Source of the DNA: Thermoleophilales bacterium
GTDB lineage: Bacteria; Actinomycetota; Thermoleophilia; Solirubrobacterales; 70-9
Assembly: GCA_020636955.1 (NCBI GenBank)
Contig: JACJWY010000019.1
Span: 1 to 31,395 of the forward strand
Length of the DNA: 31,395 nt
Reading direction: 5' to 3'
Positions 7,006-14,055 of this stretch are shown here, piece by piece. The notes beneath the pieces were generated by a model. It did no database searches, was not told the origin of the DNA, and worked only from the letters and a program-made list of their open reading frames with translations. Made by a program: the position numbers and the translations under genes. The stretch's first letter is position 1, and each line of letters starts with the position of its first letter.

Positions 7006-8091
7006 ATGAGTGAGGATCCGAGCACAAGTCCCGGCGGGGACCAGGAGCAGAGCCTGCTCCACCGGCTGGGCCACCTTGCCGCGACGGTCGGTAAGACCGG
7101 CCCGAAGAAGAAGTCGACCCGGATAATCCTGCAGGGCTCGGTCGCGTTCCTGATTTTCGGTTTTCTCGTCTTCACGGTTGTCACCCAGTGGTCGGAGCTG
7201 AAGCAGAAGGGGGTCGAGTTCGACTTCATCTGGCTGATCCCGGCCATCCTGATGATGCTCCTCTATTACGTCGCCGGCGCCGCCGTCTGGGGCCTGATCC
7301 TGCGCTTCCTCGGCAGCCCCGTTTCAGCGATGGAAACCCAGAAGATCTGGGCCCAGCCTTTGTTGGTCCGCTACGTGCCGGGAACCGTCCTCTTCATCCT
7401 CGCGCGGATTCTGATGGCCGAGAAGGTCGGTGTCCAGCGTCGGGTCAGCACAGCCGGGATCGTCTACGAACAGGCGGTATCGATTGCCGGTGCCCTGACC
7501 ATCGCGACCTGGTTTTTGATCGACCACCCCGACCTGCAGGACCAGCCGGCCCGCTGGCTTCCCCTACTCGTCCTGCCGGTAATGGTGGTCCTGCTTCACC
7601 CCCGGATTTTCGGACCGGTCTCCAGGCGGCTGCTTCATGCCCTGGGCCGCGAGTCGCTGCCACAGCTGATGCCCTTCCGCGGGGTCGTGACGATCTACGT
7701 CTCCTACGTGATCGTCTGGGCGATCATGGGCGTGGGCGTTTTCTTCGCCGCGCGGGCGGTTCATCACCTGAACCTCGATGACCTCGCGATAGTCGCCGCC
7801 TCGCAGATGATCGGCTTCCTCGCCGCCGTCGTTTCCGCCGTTACCCCGGCCGGTCTCGGCGTCCGTGATGCGGCTTTCGCCTGGGCGGTTAAGGTCGCCC
7901 TGCCTTCCGACAGCTTCGGCGTTGGCGCCGTGATCGCGATCGCCGTGCGCGCGACCCAGACGGTCGTCGAGCTGATCTACGTCGGCGGGGTCACCGCCCT
8001 GACCCGGCGCGAGGGAGATGAAGGTGAGATCGAACTGGCCGAGGAAGCCGCCGAGGAAGCAATCCGGCTTCAGACCGATTCCGGAAGTTAG
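7006..8091 (+). CDS. Flippase-like multi-spanning membrane protein (UPF0104/AglD-like)
   Basis: The 361-residue protein starts with a hydrophilic, Lys-rich N-terminus (GKTGPKKKST) and then alternates hydrophobic helices, about seven to eight in all, such as ILQGSVAFLIFGFLVFTVV and LIPAILMMLLYYVAGAAVW. Late motifs SQMIGFLAAVVSAVTPAGLGVRD match the conserved region of the UPF0104/flippase-like family related to the membrane part of lysylphosphatidylglycerol synthases. Members are thought to move lipids or lipid-linked glycans, but no substrate can be assigned here. The frame is open far upstream to 5989 as antisense of thiL; the ATG at 7006 is chosen because the hydrophilic N-terminus and membrane segments follow it directly. 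The tail is acidic (GEIELAEEAAEEA). Confidence 0.82.
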   Translation: MSEDPSTSPGGDQEQSLLHRLGHLAATVGKTGPKKKSTRIILQGSVAFLIFGFLVFTVVTQWSELKQKGVEFDFIWLIPAILMMLLYYVAGAAVWGLILRFLGSPVSAMETQKIWAQPLLVRYVPGTVLFILARILMAEKVGVQRRVSTAGIVYEQAVSIAGALTIATWFLIDHPDLQDQPARWLPLLVLPVMVVLLHPRIFGPVSRRLLHALGRESLPQLMPFRGVVTIYVSYVIVWAIMGVGVFFAARAVHHLNLDDLAIVAASQMIGFLAAVVSAVTPAGLGVRDAAFAWAVKVALPSDSFGVGAVIAIAVRATQTVVELIYVGGVTALTRREGDEGEIELAEEAAEEAIRLQTDSGS

Positions 8092-8107
8092 CCGGAGGTA
8101 ACGCCGC

Positions 8108-10240
8108 CTAGCCCGGGGTTACGCCGCCGCTCGTTCCGCCGCCTCCGCCGCCGGTGGAGCCACCGGTGCCGCCGCCGACGCCGGCCGGTTCCTGACCGAC
8201 TCCGGGCGCATAGGCATCGGCCGGACCAACCGTGCCGTCCCCGGCTGTGCCTGTGCCAGTTCCTGTCGTTCCGTCGGTGCTGGTCGAATCGGTCGAATCC
8301 GGCCCGTAATCGCTCTGGGTGCCGGGGGAAACCGTGTAGCCACCGCTGAAATCGCCCCAGTCCATGGTCTCCGCCGGGACCGGCGTTTCCTCACAGGGCA
8401 CGGCGGCATTCACGAAGAAACTGTTCCAGATGCTGGCCGGGACACCACCACCATCGGAACCGGTGCTGATGTCATTCGACTCCGGATATCCGTACCAGAC
8501 GGCAGCCGTGAGATTCGGCTGGTAGCCAACGAACCAGGCATCGATCTGGTTGTCGGTGGTGCCGGTCTTGCCGGCCTGTCCGCCGCAACCCGTATACGCA
8601 GCGGTTCCGGTGCCGCCGGTGATGTTGTCGTGCAGGATCTTCGTCACTTCGTAGGCCTCGGCCTCGGTCAGGACCCTCACGCCCTTGGCCTTGCTCGGGC
8701 GATCCACTTCCCCGTCCGGGAAGACGACCTTCTCGATCGCGGTCGGGTCATGCCGGATGCCGCCGCTGGCCAGGGTCGAGTAGGCACCGGCCATCTCGAG
8801 CGGCGAGACACCGATGGTCAGACCGCCGAGAGTTTCGGCGGGATAGCCGTCGAGCTTCGTCTTGATCCCCATCTCGTGAGCCATGTCGGCGATTTTGTCC
8901 GGCCCGACATCGAGGGCGAGCTGGGCGAAGACCGAGTTGTCCGAGTAAAGGGTCGCCTGGGCCACGCTGATCGTGCCGTGGTACGAGTCGCCGTAGGTGT
9001 GCACTTCCCAGGGACCGTAGGTCGGGTCGTTGATGTTGAGCGGCTTCGACTCGTAGTAGGTCGTGTACGGGTCGATCCCCTCGTGGATTGCAGTGGTGAG
9101 GGTGAAGACCTTGAAAGTCGAGCCGGGCTGGCGTTTGCCCTGGGCGGCCAGGTTGTACTGGTTGTCCTCATAGGAGGCCGACGAAACCATCGCCCGGATT
9201 TCACCGTTCTGAGGGTCGATCGCAACCAGGGCGCCGGAGGGCCCGCCGGCATAGAGGTTCGAACTGAGCGCATCGAGACCGGCCTGCTGTTCGGATGGTG
9301 AAACGGTCGTGTAGACCTTGAGGCCGCCGCGCCGGACCGTGTTTACACCGTACTTCTTGATCAGTTCCGACTCGACGTAGTCAAAGAAGAAGGGATCCTC
9401 GCGGTCGAAGAGGTTGTCGGCCGGGTCGAGCTGAAGCCCCGAAGCTTTGGCCTTTGCGGCCCGTTCCTCGGTGATCATGTTCTGGTCGGCCATCGCGTCG
9501 AGAACCTCGTTGCGGCGCTCCTTGGCTCCGGCCGGATTCTGCATCGGGTTGTAATCCGAGGGAGCCTGTGGCAGGCCGGCAAGAAGGGCCGCCTGGGGCA
9601 GGTTCAGGTTCCTGGGCTTGAGCGAGAAGTAGACCTTCGCTGCCGCGTCGATCCCGATCGCGTTGCGGCCGCCGATCGTGCCGTAGGGAGCGGTGTTCAG
9701 GTACTTGCCGAGGATCTGTTTCTTGGTGTGGTCCTTCTCGTAGTCAAGGGCCATCTTGGCTTCCTTGATCTTCCGTTCGTAATCGCGCTCGGGGTTCGCG
9801 ATGTACAGGTTGCGCATCAGCTGCATGGTGATCGTCGAAGCGCCCTCGGTGATTTCTCCCGACTCGAAGTTCTTGACCAGGGCACGCAGGCCGCCCTGGA
9901 GATCGATGCCGTTGTGCTGGTAGAAGCGCTCGTCCTCGATTGCCACCGTCGCATCCTGGACCGACTGCGGAATCTCGGAAATCGGGATCGGGGTCCGGAT
10001 CTCGTCCGAGTCGATCAAACCGAGCTTGCTGCCGTCACCGGCGAAGATGACCGAGTTCTGGCCCTTGTTGATCTCCTTGAGATTGTCCGGGTTGGGAGCC
10101 TCGGCGGCGATCGAAAGCACCCAGCCGCCACCGGCCGCAATCGCGGTCAGCAGCAATCCGCCGAGAACCGCGCCCACCGCCACAATTACCTTGCCCGGTG
10201 AACCTCGGTGCCGGCGCACCCTTCTCTGGCGCCTCGTCAT
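8108..10240 (-). CDS. Class A penicillin-binding protein (bifunctional transglycosylase/transpeptidase)
   Basis: This 710-residue PBP1A-type enzyme polymerises and crosslinks peptidoglycan outside the membrane. A basic cytoplasmic N-terminus (MTRRQRRVRRHR) leads into one membrane helix (about 18-45). The GT51 domain shows EDERFYQHNG (catalytic Glu about 102), STITMQLMRN and KEAKMALDYE. The transpeptidase domain shows STFK (catalytic Ser about 372), SDNS and KTGTTD. The last 70 residues are a Gly/Ser/Thr-rich, disordered-looking tail. The frame is open upstream to 10711, but that part is antisense to the next gene; the ATG at 10240 gives the normal N-terminus. TACCCT ends seven bases upstream. 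It converges with the flippase-like gene, with only 16 bases between their ends. Confidence 0.95.
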   Translation of the reverse strand: MTRRQRRVRRHRGSPGKVIVAVGAVLGGLLLTAIAAGGGWVLSIAAEAPNPDNLKEINKGQNSVIFAGDGSKLGLIDSDEIRTPIPISEIPQSVQDATVAIEDERFYQHNGIDLQGGLRALVKNFESGEITEGASTITMQLMRNLYIANPERDYERKIKEAKMALDYEKDHTKKQILGKYLNTAPYGTIGGRNAIGIDAAAKVYFSLKPRNLNLPQAALLAGLPQAPSDYNPMQNPAGAKERRNEVLDAMADQNMITEERAAKAKASGLQLDPADNLFDREDPFFFDYVESELIKKYGVNTVRRGGLKVYTTVSPSEQQAGLDALSSNLYAGGPSGALVAIDPQNGEIRAMVSSASYEDNQYNLAAQGKRQPGSTFKVFTLTTAIHEGIDPYTTYYESKPLNINDPTYGPWEVHTYGDSYHGTISVAQATLYSDNSVFAQLALDVGPDKIADMAHEMGIKTKLDGYPAETLGGLTIGVSPLEMAGAYSTLASGGIRHDPTAIEKVVFPDGEVDRPSKAKGVRVLTEAEAYEVTKILHDNITGGTGTAAYTGCGGQAGKTGTTDNQIDAWFVGYQPNLTAAVWYGYPESNDISTGSDGGGVPASIWNSFFVNAAVPCEETPVPAETMDWGDFSGGYTVSPGTQSDYGPDSTDSTSTDGTTGTGTGTAGDGTVGPADAYAPGVGQEPAGVGGGTGGSTGGGGGGTSGGVTPG

Positions 10241-10247
10241 CCCGTAC

Positions 10248-10253
10248 AGGGTA
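10248..10253 (-). promoter_or_regulatory. Candidate -10 box of the PBP gene (leaderless)
   Basis: TACCCT on the minus strand is separated by seven bases from the ATG at 10240, and no Shine-Dalgarno sequence is visible. Confidence 0.4.
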
Positions 10254-10357
10254 GCTGGAAGCCCCTCAGGAACTTCTAAAGAGCGGGGCCGGACCGGGGC
10301 CGCTGCAACAAGGGTTGCGGACGACCGCAGCCCCGAGTTGTGAGAATGGCCCGAGCA

Positions 10358-11134
10358 ATGGAAGCGAACGAGCCCGCAGAACCGCCGCCGGAAACCTCTG
10401 GCCAGGCGTTGTTTCCACCTTCGCCTCCGGGCGTCGACCCTCCGGAAGATCCGAACCGCTATCCCTACGCGACCTGGGGCCCCTGGATCGCGATCGGCGG
10501 TGCAGTCGCGGCCCTGATTCTCGGGCTGATGCTCGCTTTGCCGATCATTTTCGCCGCCGGCGGCGATGATTACGACTCGCTCAGTTGGGGCGTGAAGGCG
10601 GGGGTTCAGTTCTGCACGGCCCTTGGCTTCCTCGCCGTCCCCTTTCTTTTCGCCAAGGAATTCCCGGGGGGTGTGAACTGGCGAGAGGCCGCCGGGCGAC
10701 TCGGCTTCCACCGATTCAGGGTTGGCAATGCGGCCAAGTGGATCGGGATCGGCCTGGTCTCGTACATCGCTTTCGCGATCGTCTACGTGGCGATCTTCGG
10801 CGAGCCCAAGCAGGACGACATCGCCGGCGAGCTCGGGCCGGCCTGGTCGCAGATTCTCCTAATCGTGGTGCTGGCACCGCTGTCCGAGGAAATCTGTTTC
10901 CGGGGCATGCTCTTCGGCGGTTTCCGTACCCGTTTCAACCTGCCGTTGGCGGCGATCGGAGCCGGACTCGTCTTCGGCGGGCTTCACTATTCGACCGGCG
11001 TCAGCGCCGTACCGCAGCTGATGGTTCTCGGAGCGATCTTCGCTGTGGTCTATGACCGGACCGAATCAATCTGGCCCGCGATCATCTTCCACGCGATCAA
11101 CAACGGCTACGTGCTGATCGCCCTGAATTCGTGA
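10358..11134 (+). CDS. CPBP-family intramembrane metalloprotease
   Basis: This is a 258-residue membrane protein of the CPBP (CAAX protease and bacteriocin-processing) family. After a hydrophilic, Pro-rich N-terminus of about 40 residues come several hydrophobic segments. The family motifs are intact: LSEEICFRG (the Glu-Glu pair and Arg of motif 1), the FGGLHYSTG motif and HAINN (His and Asn of the last motif). It probably cleaves a membrane-embedded substrate, which is unknown. Three in-frame starts are possible: GTG 10340, ATG 10346 and ATG 10358. The last is preferred because an extended -10-like TGTGAGAAT ends ten bases before it; none has a Shine-Dalgarno sequence. pyrE begins 43 bases downstream and may be cotranscribed. 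Confidence 0.88.
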   Translation: MEANEPAEPPPETSGQALFPPSPPGVDPPEDPNRYPYATWGPWIAIGGAVAALILGLMLALPIIFAAGGDDYDSLSWGVKAGVQFCTALGFLAVPFLFAKEFPGGVNWREAAGRLGFHRFRVGNAAKWIGIGLVSYIAFAIVYVAIFGEPKQDDIAGELGPAWSQILLIVVLAPLSEEICFRGMLFGGFRTRFNLPLAAIGAGLVFGGLHYSTGVSAVPQLMVLGAIFAVVYDRTESIWPAIIFHAINNGYVLIALNS

Positions 11135-11177
11135 ACCAGCCCGAGACAAGAAACAGCCACGACCATGAGGTGAAACC

Positions 11178-11741
11178 TTGACCGACCGCGAAGCGACCCG
11201 TGAGCAGCTGATCGGCCTTCTGCGAGAACATTCGCTCGTCCTCGGTGAGGTCACCCTTTCGAGCGGAGCGAAGGCCAGCTATTACGTCGATGCCCGGCGC
11301 ACCGTGATGCGGCCCGAAGGCCTGAAGGCGGTCGGCACGCTGATCGCCCTCCACGCAAGGGAACTCGGGGCGACCACGGTCGGGGGGCCGGTCATGGCCG
11401 CCATCCCGCTGGCCTGCGCCGCCATCGCGGTTCCCGAAGGCGAAGGACTCGGCGGTTTCTTTGTGCGAAAGGAGCGCAAGGCCCACGGCCTCCAGCGCTG
11501 GGTGGAAGGCGCGGCGGAGCCGGGCGACCGTGTGCTGGTCGTCGAAGACACGGTCACCACCGGTGGCTCGACGATCTCGGCGATCGAGCGAATCAGGGAC
11601 GAAGGGTTCGAGATCGCGGGCGTGCTGGCTGTGGTCGACCGGCTGGTCGGCGGTGGCGAGAAAATCGCCGACGAGGCCGGAGCCCCTTACGCGACCCTGA
11701 CCACCATCGACGACATCTACCCGGACCGGCCCGACAAATAG
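11178..11741 (+). CDS. pyrE: Orotate phosphoribosyltransferase
   Basis: PyrE converts orotate and PRPP to orotidine 5'-monophosphate in pyrimidine synthesis. The 187-residue product has the expected segments: LSSGAKASYYVDAR near the N-terminus, the FFVRKERKAHG loop carrying catalytic Lys/Arg residues, and the PRPP-binding VVEDTVTTGGS motif at residues 121-131. The TTG start is supported by GAGGTG a few bases upstream. It follows the CPBP-family gene at a distance of 43 bases, with a candidate terminator directly after its stop. Confidence 0.95.
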   Translation: MTDREATREQLIGLLREHSLVLGEVTLSSGAKASYYVDARRTVMRPEGLKAVGTLIALHARELGATTVGGPVMAAIPLACAAIAVPEGEGLGGFFVRKERKAHGLQRWVEGAAEPGDRVLVVEDTVTTGGSTISAIERIRDEGFEIAGVLAVVDRLVGGGEKIADEAGAPYATLTTIDDIYPDRPDK

Positions 11742-11760
11742 GGCCCTCCCTTCGGGGCCT
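11740..11760 (+). terminator. Candidate terminator after pyrE
   Basis: GGCCC and GGGCC arms with an 8-base loop begin at the pyrE stop codon. No T-run follows, so this is a weak or factor-assisted terminator candidate that would separate pyrE from the encapsulin operon. Confidence 0.4.
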
Positions 11761-11856
11761 CGCCTCCGAACCCGGGTTGTGCCGGGGTTGCGGGAGTGAG
11801 AGCATGGGTACTGCTTCACCGACGAGCGATCCGATGACCACTGAGAGGAGAACGCT

Positions 11857-12249
11857 TTGGAATTCGATCAATATCACGAGCCGCCCGAGGAACTGAGCCC
11901 CGAACTCAGGACCAAAGCGAGGCTGTTCGCCTCTCTGGCCGAGGAAGCCGAAGCGATCAACTGGTACGAGCAGCGACTCTCCGTCGAGCCGGACGAAGAA
12001 GCGAAGTCCATCATGCATAACGCCCAGCACGAAGAGTTCAAGCACTTCGCGATGGACCTCGAGTTCCTCTTCCGCCGGATGCCGGTCTGGCGGCAGCTGG
12101 CCGAAGGTGTCCTGTTCAAGGACGGCGACATCGTCGAACACGGAGAGGCAGCCGAGGCGGGAACCGAAGAGGAAGACGGGGGAACTTCGACCGACGGGGG
12201 CCCCGACGGGTCGCTTGGAATCGGAAGCCTGAAAGGAGCGGGACTTTGA
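11857..12249 (+). CDS. Encapsulated ferritin-like cargo protein (EncFtn)
   Basis: This 130-residue ferroxidase is loaded inside an encapsulin shell, where it oxidises Fe(II) for iron storage. The two-helix EncFtn core covers about residues 17-85 and carries the iron-site pattern: Glu 29/30/32 in EEAEAINWYEQR, then the ExxH motif Glu 60 and His 63 in HEEFKHFAMDLEF. A Glu/Gly/Asp-rich linker (about 97-117) ends in DGSLGIGSLKGAGL, the typical C-terminal targeting peptide that docks on the inner shell wall. The TTG start has a strong GAGAGGAG sequence upstream. The stop overlaps the shell gene start by four bases (TTGA), so the two proteins are translationally coupled. Confidence 0.95.
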   Translation: MEFDQYHEPPEELSPELRTKARLFASLAEEAEAINWYEQRLSVEPDEEAKSIMHNAQHEEFKHFAMDLEFLFRRMPVWRQLAEGVLFKDGDIVEHGEAAEAGTEEEDGGTSTDGGPDGSLGIGSLKGAGL

Positions 12250-13064
12250 ATCACCTTCTGCGGGGTCACGCCCCGATAACCGACGAGGCCTGGAAACAGA
12301 TCGACGACGAGGCGAGGGACGGGTTGCTGCCCGCGCTCGGGGGCCGGAAGCTGGTCGACTTCGACGGACCGCTGGGATGGGGACATTCGGCGACCGACCT
12401 GGGACGGGTTTCGAATTCGGCCAAGGGACCGGCCACCGGAGTCAATTTCCGTACCCGCCAGGTTCTGCCTGTGGCGGAACTGAGAGCACCGTTCACGATC
12501 AGCCGCTCCGAGCTGGAAGCCCTGGACCGCGGTGCCGTGGACACCGACTTCGATTCGCTGAATGCCGCTGCCCGACAGATGGCGATCGCCGAGAACGCGG
12601 TGATCTTTCACGGGCTGAAAAAGGCCGGAATGGAAGGGATCGCCCAGGCCTCAAGCCACAAGCCGATCCCGCTGGGCAACAACGGCTTCAACGACTACCC
12701 GGAACACATCGCCAAGGCGATCGAGGTGATTCTCTCGGCCGGGGTCGAAGGCCCGTACGGGGTGGCGCTCAGCCCCGAGTGCTACACCGGGGTGGTCGAG
12801 AGCGCCGAGCGAGGCGGTTACCCGTTGCTCTCCCACATCCGCAAGATCCTGCAGGAAAGCGGCGGCGGTCCACTGGTCTGGGCCCCCGGGCTCGACGGCG
12901 TGGTGGTCGCCAGCATGCGCGGTGGTGACTTCCTCTTCGAGTCGGGTCAGGATCTTTCGATCGGCTACGACAGCCACGACGCCGAGCAGGTCAACCTTTA
13001 CATCGAGGAAAGCTTCACCTTCCGGGTCGCCACGCCGGAAGCAGCGGTCGCCCTGCCCAAGTAA
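12246..13064 (+). CDS. Encapsulin shell protein (family 1)
   Basis: This 272-residue shell protein has an HK97 phage capsid-type fold and self-assembles into a closed icosahedral nanocompartment. The N-terminus (MNHLLRGHAPITDEAWKQIDDEA, the segment that contacts cargo peptides) and the C-terminal YIEESFTFRV match the family 1 pattern, and length is normal. The TTG start sits in a four-base overlap with the cargo gene, with AAAGGAG upstream inside the cargo 3' end. Cargo and shell together form a complete iron-storage compartment operon. The stop codon TAA directly abuts the stop codon of the convergent SDR gene, with no bases between them. Confidence 0.95.
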   Translation: MNHLLRGHAPITDEAWKQIDDEARDGLLPALGGRKLVDFDGPLGWGHSATDLGRVSNSAKGPATGVNFRTRQVLPVAELRAPFTISRSELEALDRGAVDTDFDSLNAAARQMAIAENAVIFHGLKKAGMEGIAQASSHKPIPLGNNGFNDYPEHIAKAIEVILSAGVEGPYGVALSPECYTGVVESAERGGYPLLSHIRKILQESGGGPLVWAPGLDGVVVASMRGGDFLFESGQDLSIGYDSHDAEQVNLYIEESFTFRVATPEAAVALPK

Positions 13065-13904
13065 TCAGACTTCGGACTTCGCCTTTTTCTCGGCGGCATC
13101 GGCGCCCGTGCTGGTGGTCATCGCCTTGCCGGCACCGCCGGAGAGGATCTTCCTGACCAGAGAGGGCGCGAGGATCTTGAGCATCGCGATCAGTGCGTAG
13201 GGGCGCGGCACGTACCGTTCCGCCTTGCCGAGAATCGCGGTCTCGTAGACCGCTTCCGAAGCCTTGAACACATCGGAGACCATCCACCGGGTGGCGAGTT
13301 TTCCGGTCAGCTCGTCGGCCGGAAAACCCTCGGTCTTGATGAAACCCGGCAGGACCAGACCGACGTGGACCCCGTTCGGCGCCTCCTCGAGATGAAGTCC
13401 GTCGCTCCAGCCGATCAGGGCGTACTTGGACGCAGAGTAAGCCGCTGAACCGGGTCTTGAAACCCGGCCGGCGGTGGAGGCGATGTTCACGATTGAACTG
13501 GGAGCGCTCTCCCGGAGCATCGGCAGGAAGGTCTCGGTCAGCCGGAGAACCGCGTCGAAGTTGATCTCCATCGTGCGGCGCACGTTTTCGTAACCGCCAT
13601 CAGCGAAGGTCGCGCGCCAGGCGGCGCCGGCGTTGTTGACCAGCAGGTTGACCGGCGGGTGATGTTCCTGGGCATGGGCAAGGATGCGGCCCGGGGCGTC
13701 GGGCTCGGTCAGGTCGGCCGCGACCCAGGTCGTCTCGCAGGCCAGGCGCTTTGCCAACTCCCGCAGGCGGTCCTCGCGACGGGCGACCAGGATGAGCCGC
13801 GTGTCGGGTTTGCGGGCCAGTCGCCAGGCGGTGCCTTCGCCGATGCCGCTTGAAGCACCGGTTATTACGGCTACGGTTGGTCTGTTCTCCATCGAGGGTT
13901 CCAC
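13065..13904 (-). CDS. Short-chain dehydrogenase/reductase (SDR), classical type
   Basis: This is a 279-residue NAD(P)-dependent oxidoreductase. The nucleotide-binding TGASSGIGEG motif is near the N-terminus, followed by NNAG, the catalytic Ser of the IVNIAST segment and the YSASK pair (Tyr and Lys of the active site). The C-terminus after about residue 230 is longer than in minimal SDRs and ends in a basic/acidic tail (AEKKAKSEV). The substrate cannot be predicted. Starts at GTG 13913, GTG 13904 or ATG 13892 are possible; 13904 is chosen because TAGGGT ends seven bases before it, and 13892 has no good Shine-Dalgarno sequence either. It converges on the encapsulin operon with no intergenic space. 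Confidence 0.88.
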   Translation of the reverse strand: MEPSMENRPTVAVITGASSGIGEGTAWRLARKPDTRLILVARREDRLRELAKRLACETTWVAADLTEPDAPGRILAHAQEHHPPVNLLVNNAGAAWRATFADGGYENVRRTMEINFDAVLRLTETFLPMLRESAPSSIVNIASTAGRVSRPGSAAYSASKYALIGWSDGLHLEEAPNGVHVGLVLPGFIKTEGFPADELTGKLATRWMVSDVFKASEAVYETAILGKAERYVPRPYALIAMLKILAPSLVRKILSGGAGKAMTTSTGADAAEKKAKSEV

Positions 13905-13911
13905 GGTGCGC

Positions 13912-13917
13912 ACCCTA
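13912..13917 (-). promoter_or_regulatory. Candidate -10 box of the SDR gene
   Basis: TAGGGT on the minus strand lies seven bases before the GTG at 13904. The start choice partly rests on this box, so the two are not independent. Confidence 0.35.
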
Positions 13918-13932
13918 CCGGTGGGTGGTCTT

Positions 13933-14011
13933 GGGCGGCACGGGGTATGCCTGAAAAACCGTCGCTTCGTTCCTCATTCCGTAGGTTTTTCAGGCATACC
14001 CCGCACCGCCC
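13933..14011. repeat. Long inverted repeat between aminotransferase and SDR genes
   Basis: Two 19-base arms (13942-13960 and 13984-14002) are perfect reverse complements (GGGGTATGCCTGAAAAACC on the left). Pairing extends outward to 28 bases (13933-13960 with 13984-14011) through a short mismatched step of about three bases. The loop is 23 bases. The element lies downstream of the minus-strand aminotransferase gene and upstream of the SDR gene. On either strand a T- or A-run is part of the stem, not after it, so it is not a typical Rho-independent terminator. Confidence 0.9.
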
Positions 14012-14029
14012 TGCAACACCGGTTGGGCT

Positions 14030-14055
14030 GCCCCCGGTTCAGTTGGACCGGGGGC
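14030..14055 (-). terminator. Hairpin at the aminotransferase stop codon
   Basis: A perfect 9-bp stem (GCCCCCGGT / ACCGGGGGC) with an 8-base loop begins at the stop codon of the aminotransferase gene. It is a good terminator-type stem but lacks a clear T-run. Confidence 0.5.

Noticed and set aside
10241..10711. N-terminal extension of the PBP frame
   Set aside because: It is antisense to the CPBP-family gene; the ATG at 10240 gives the standard basic N-terminus and membrane anchor.
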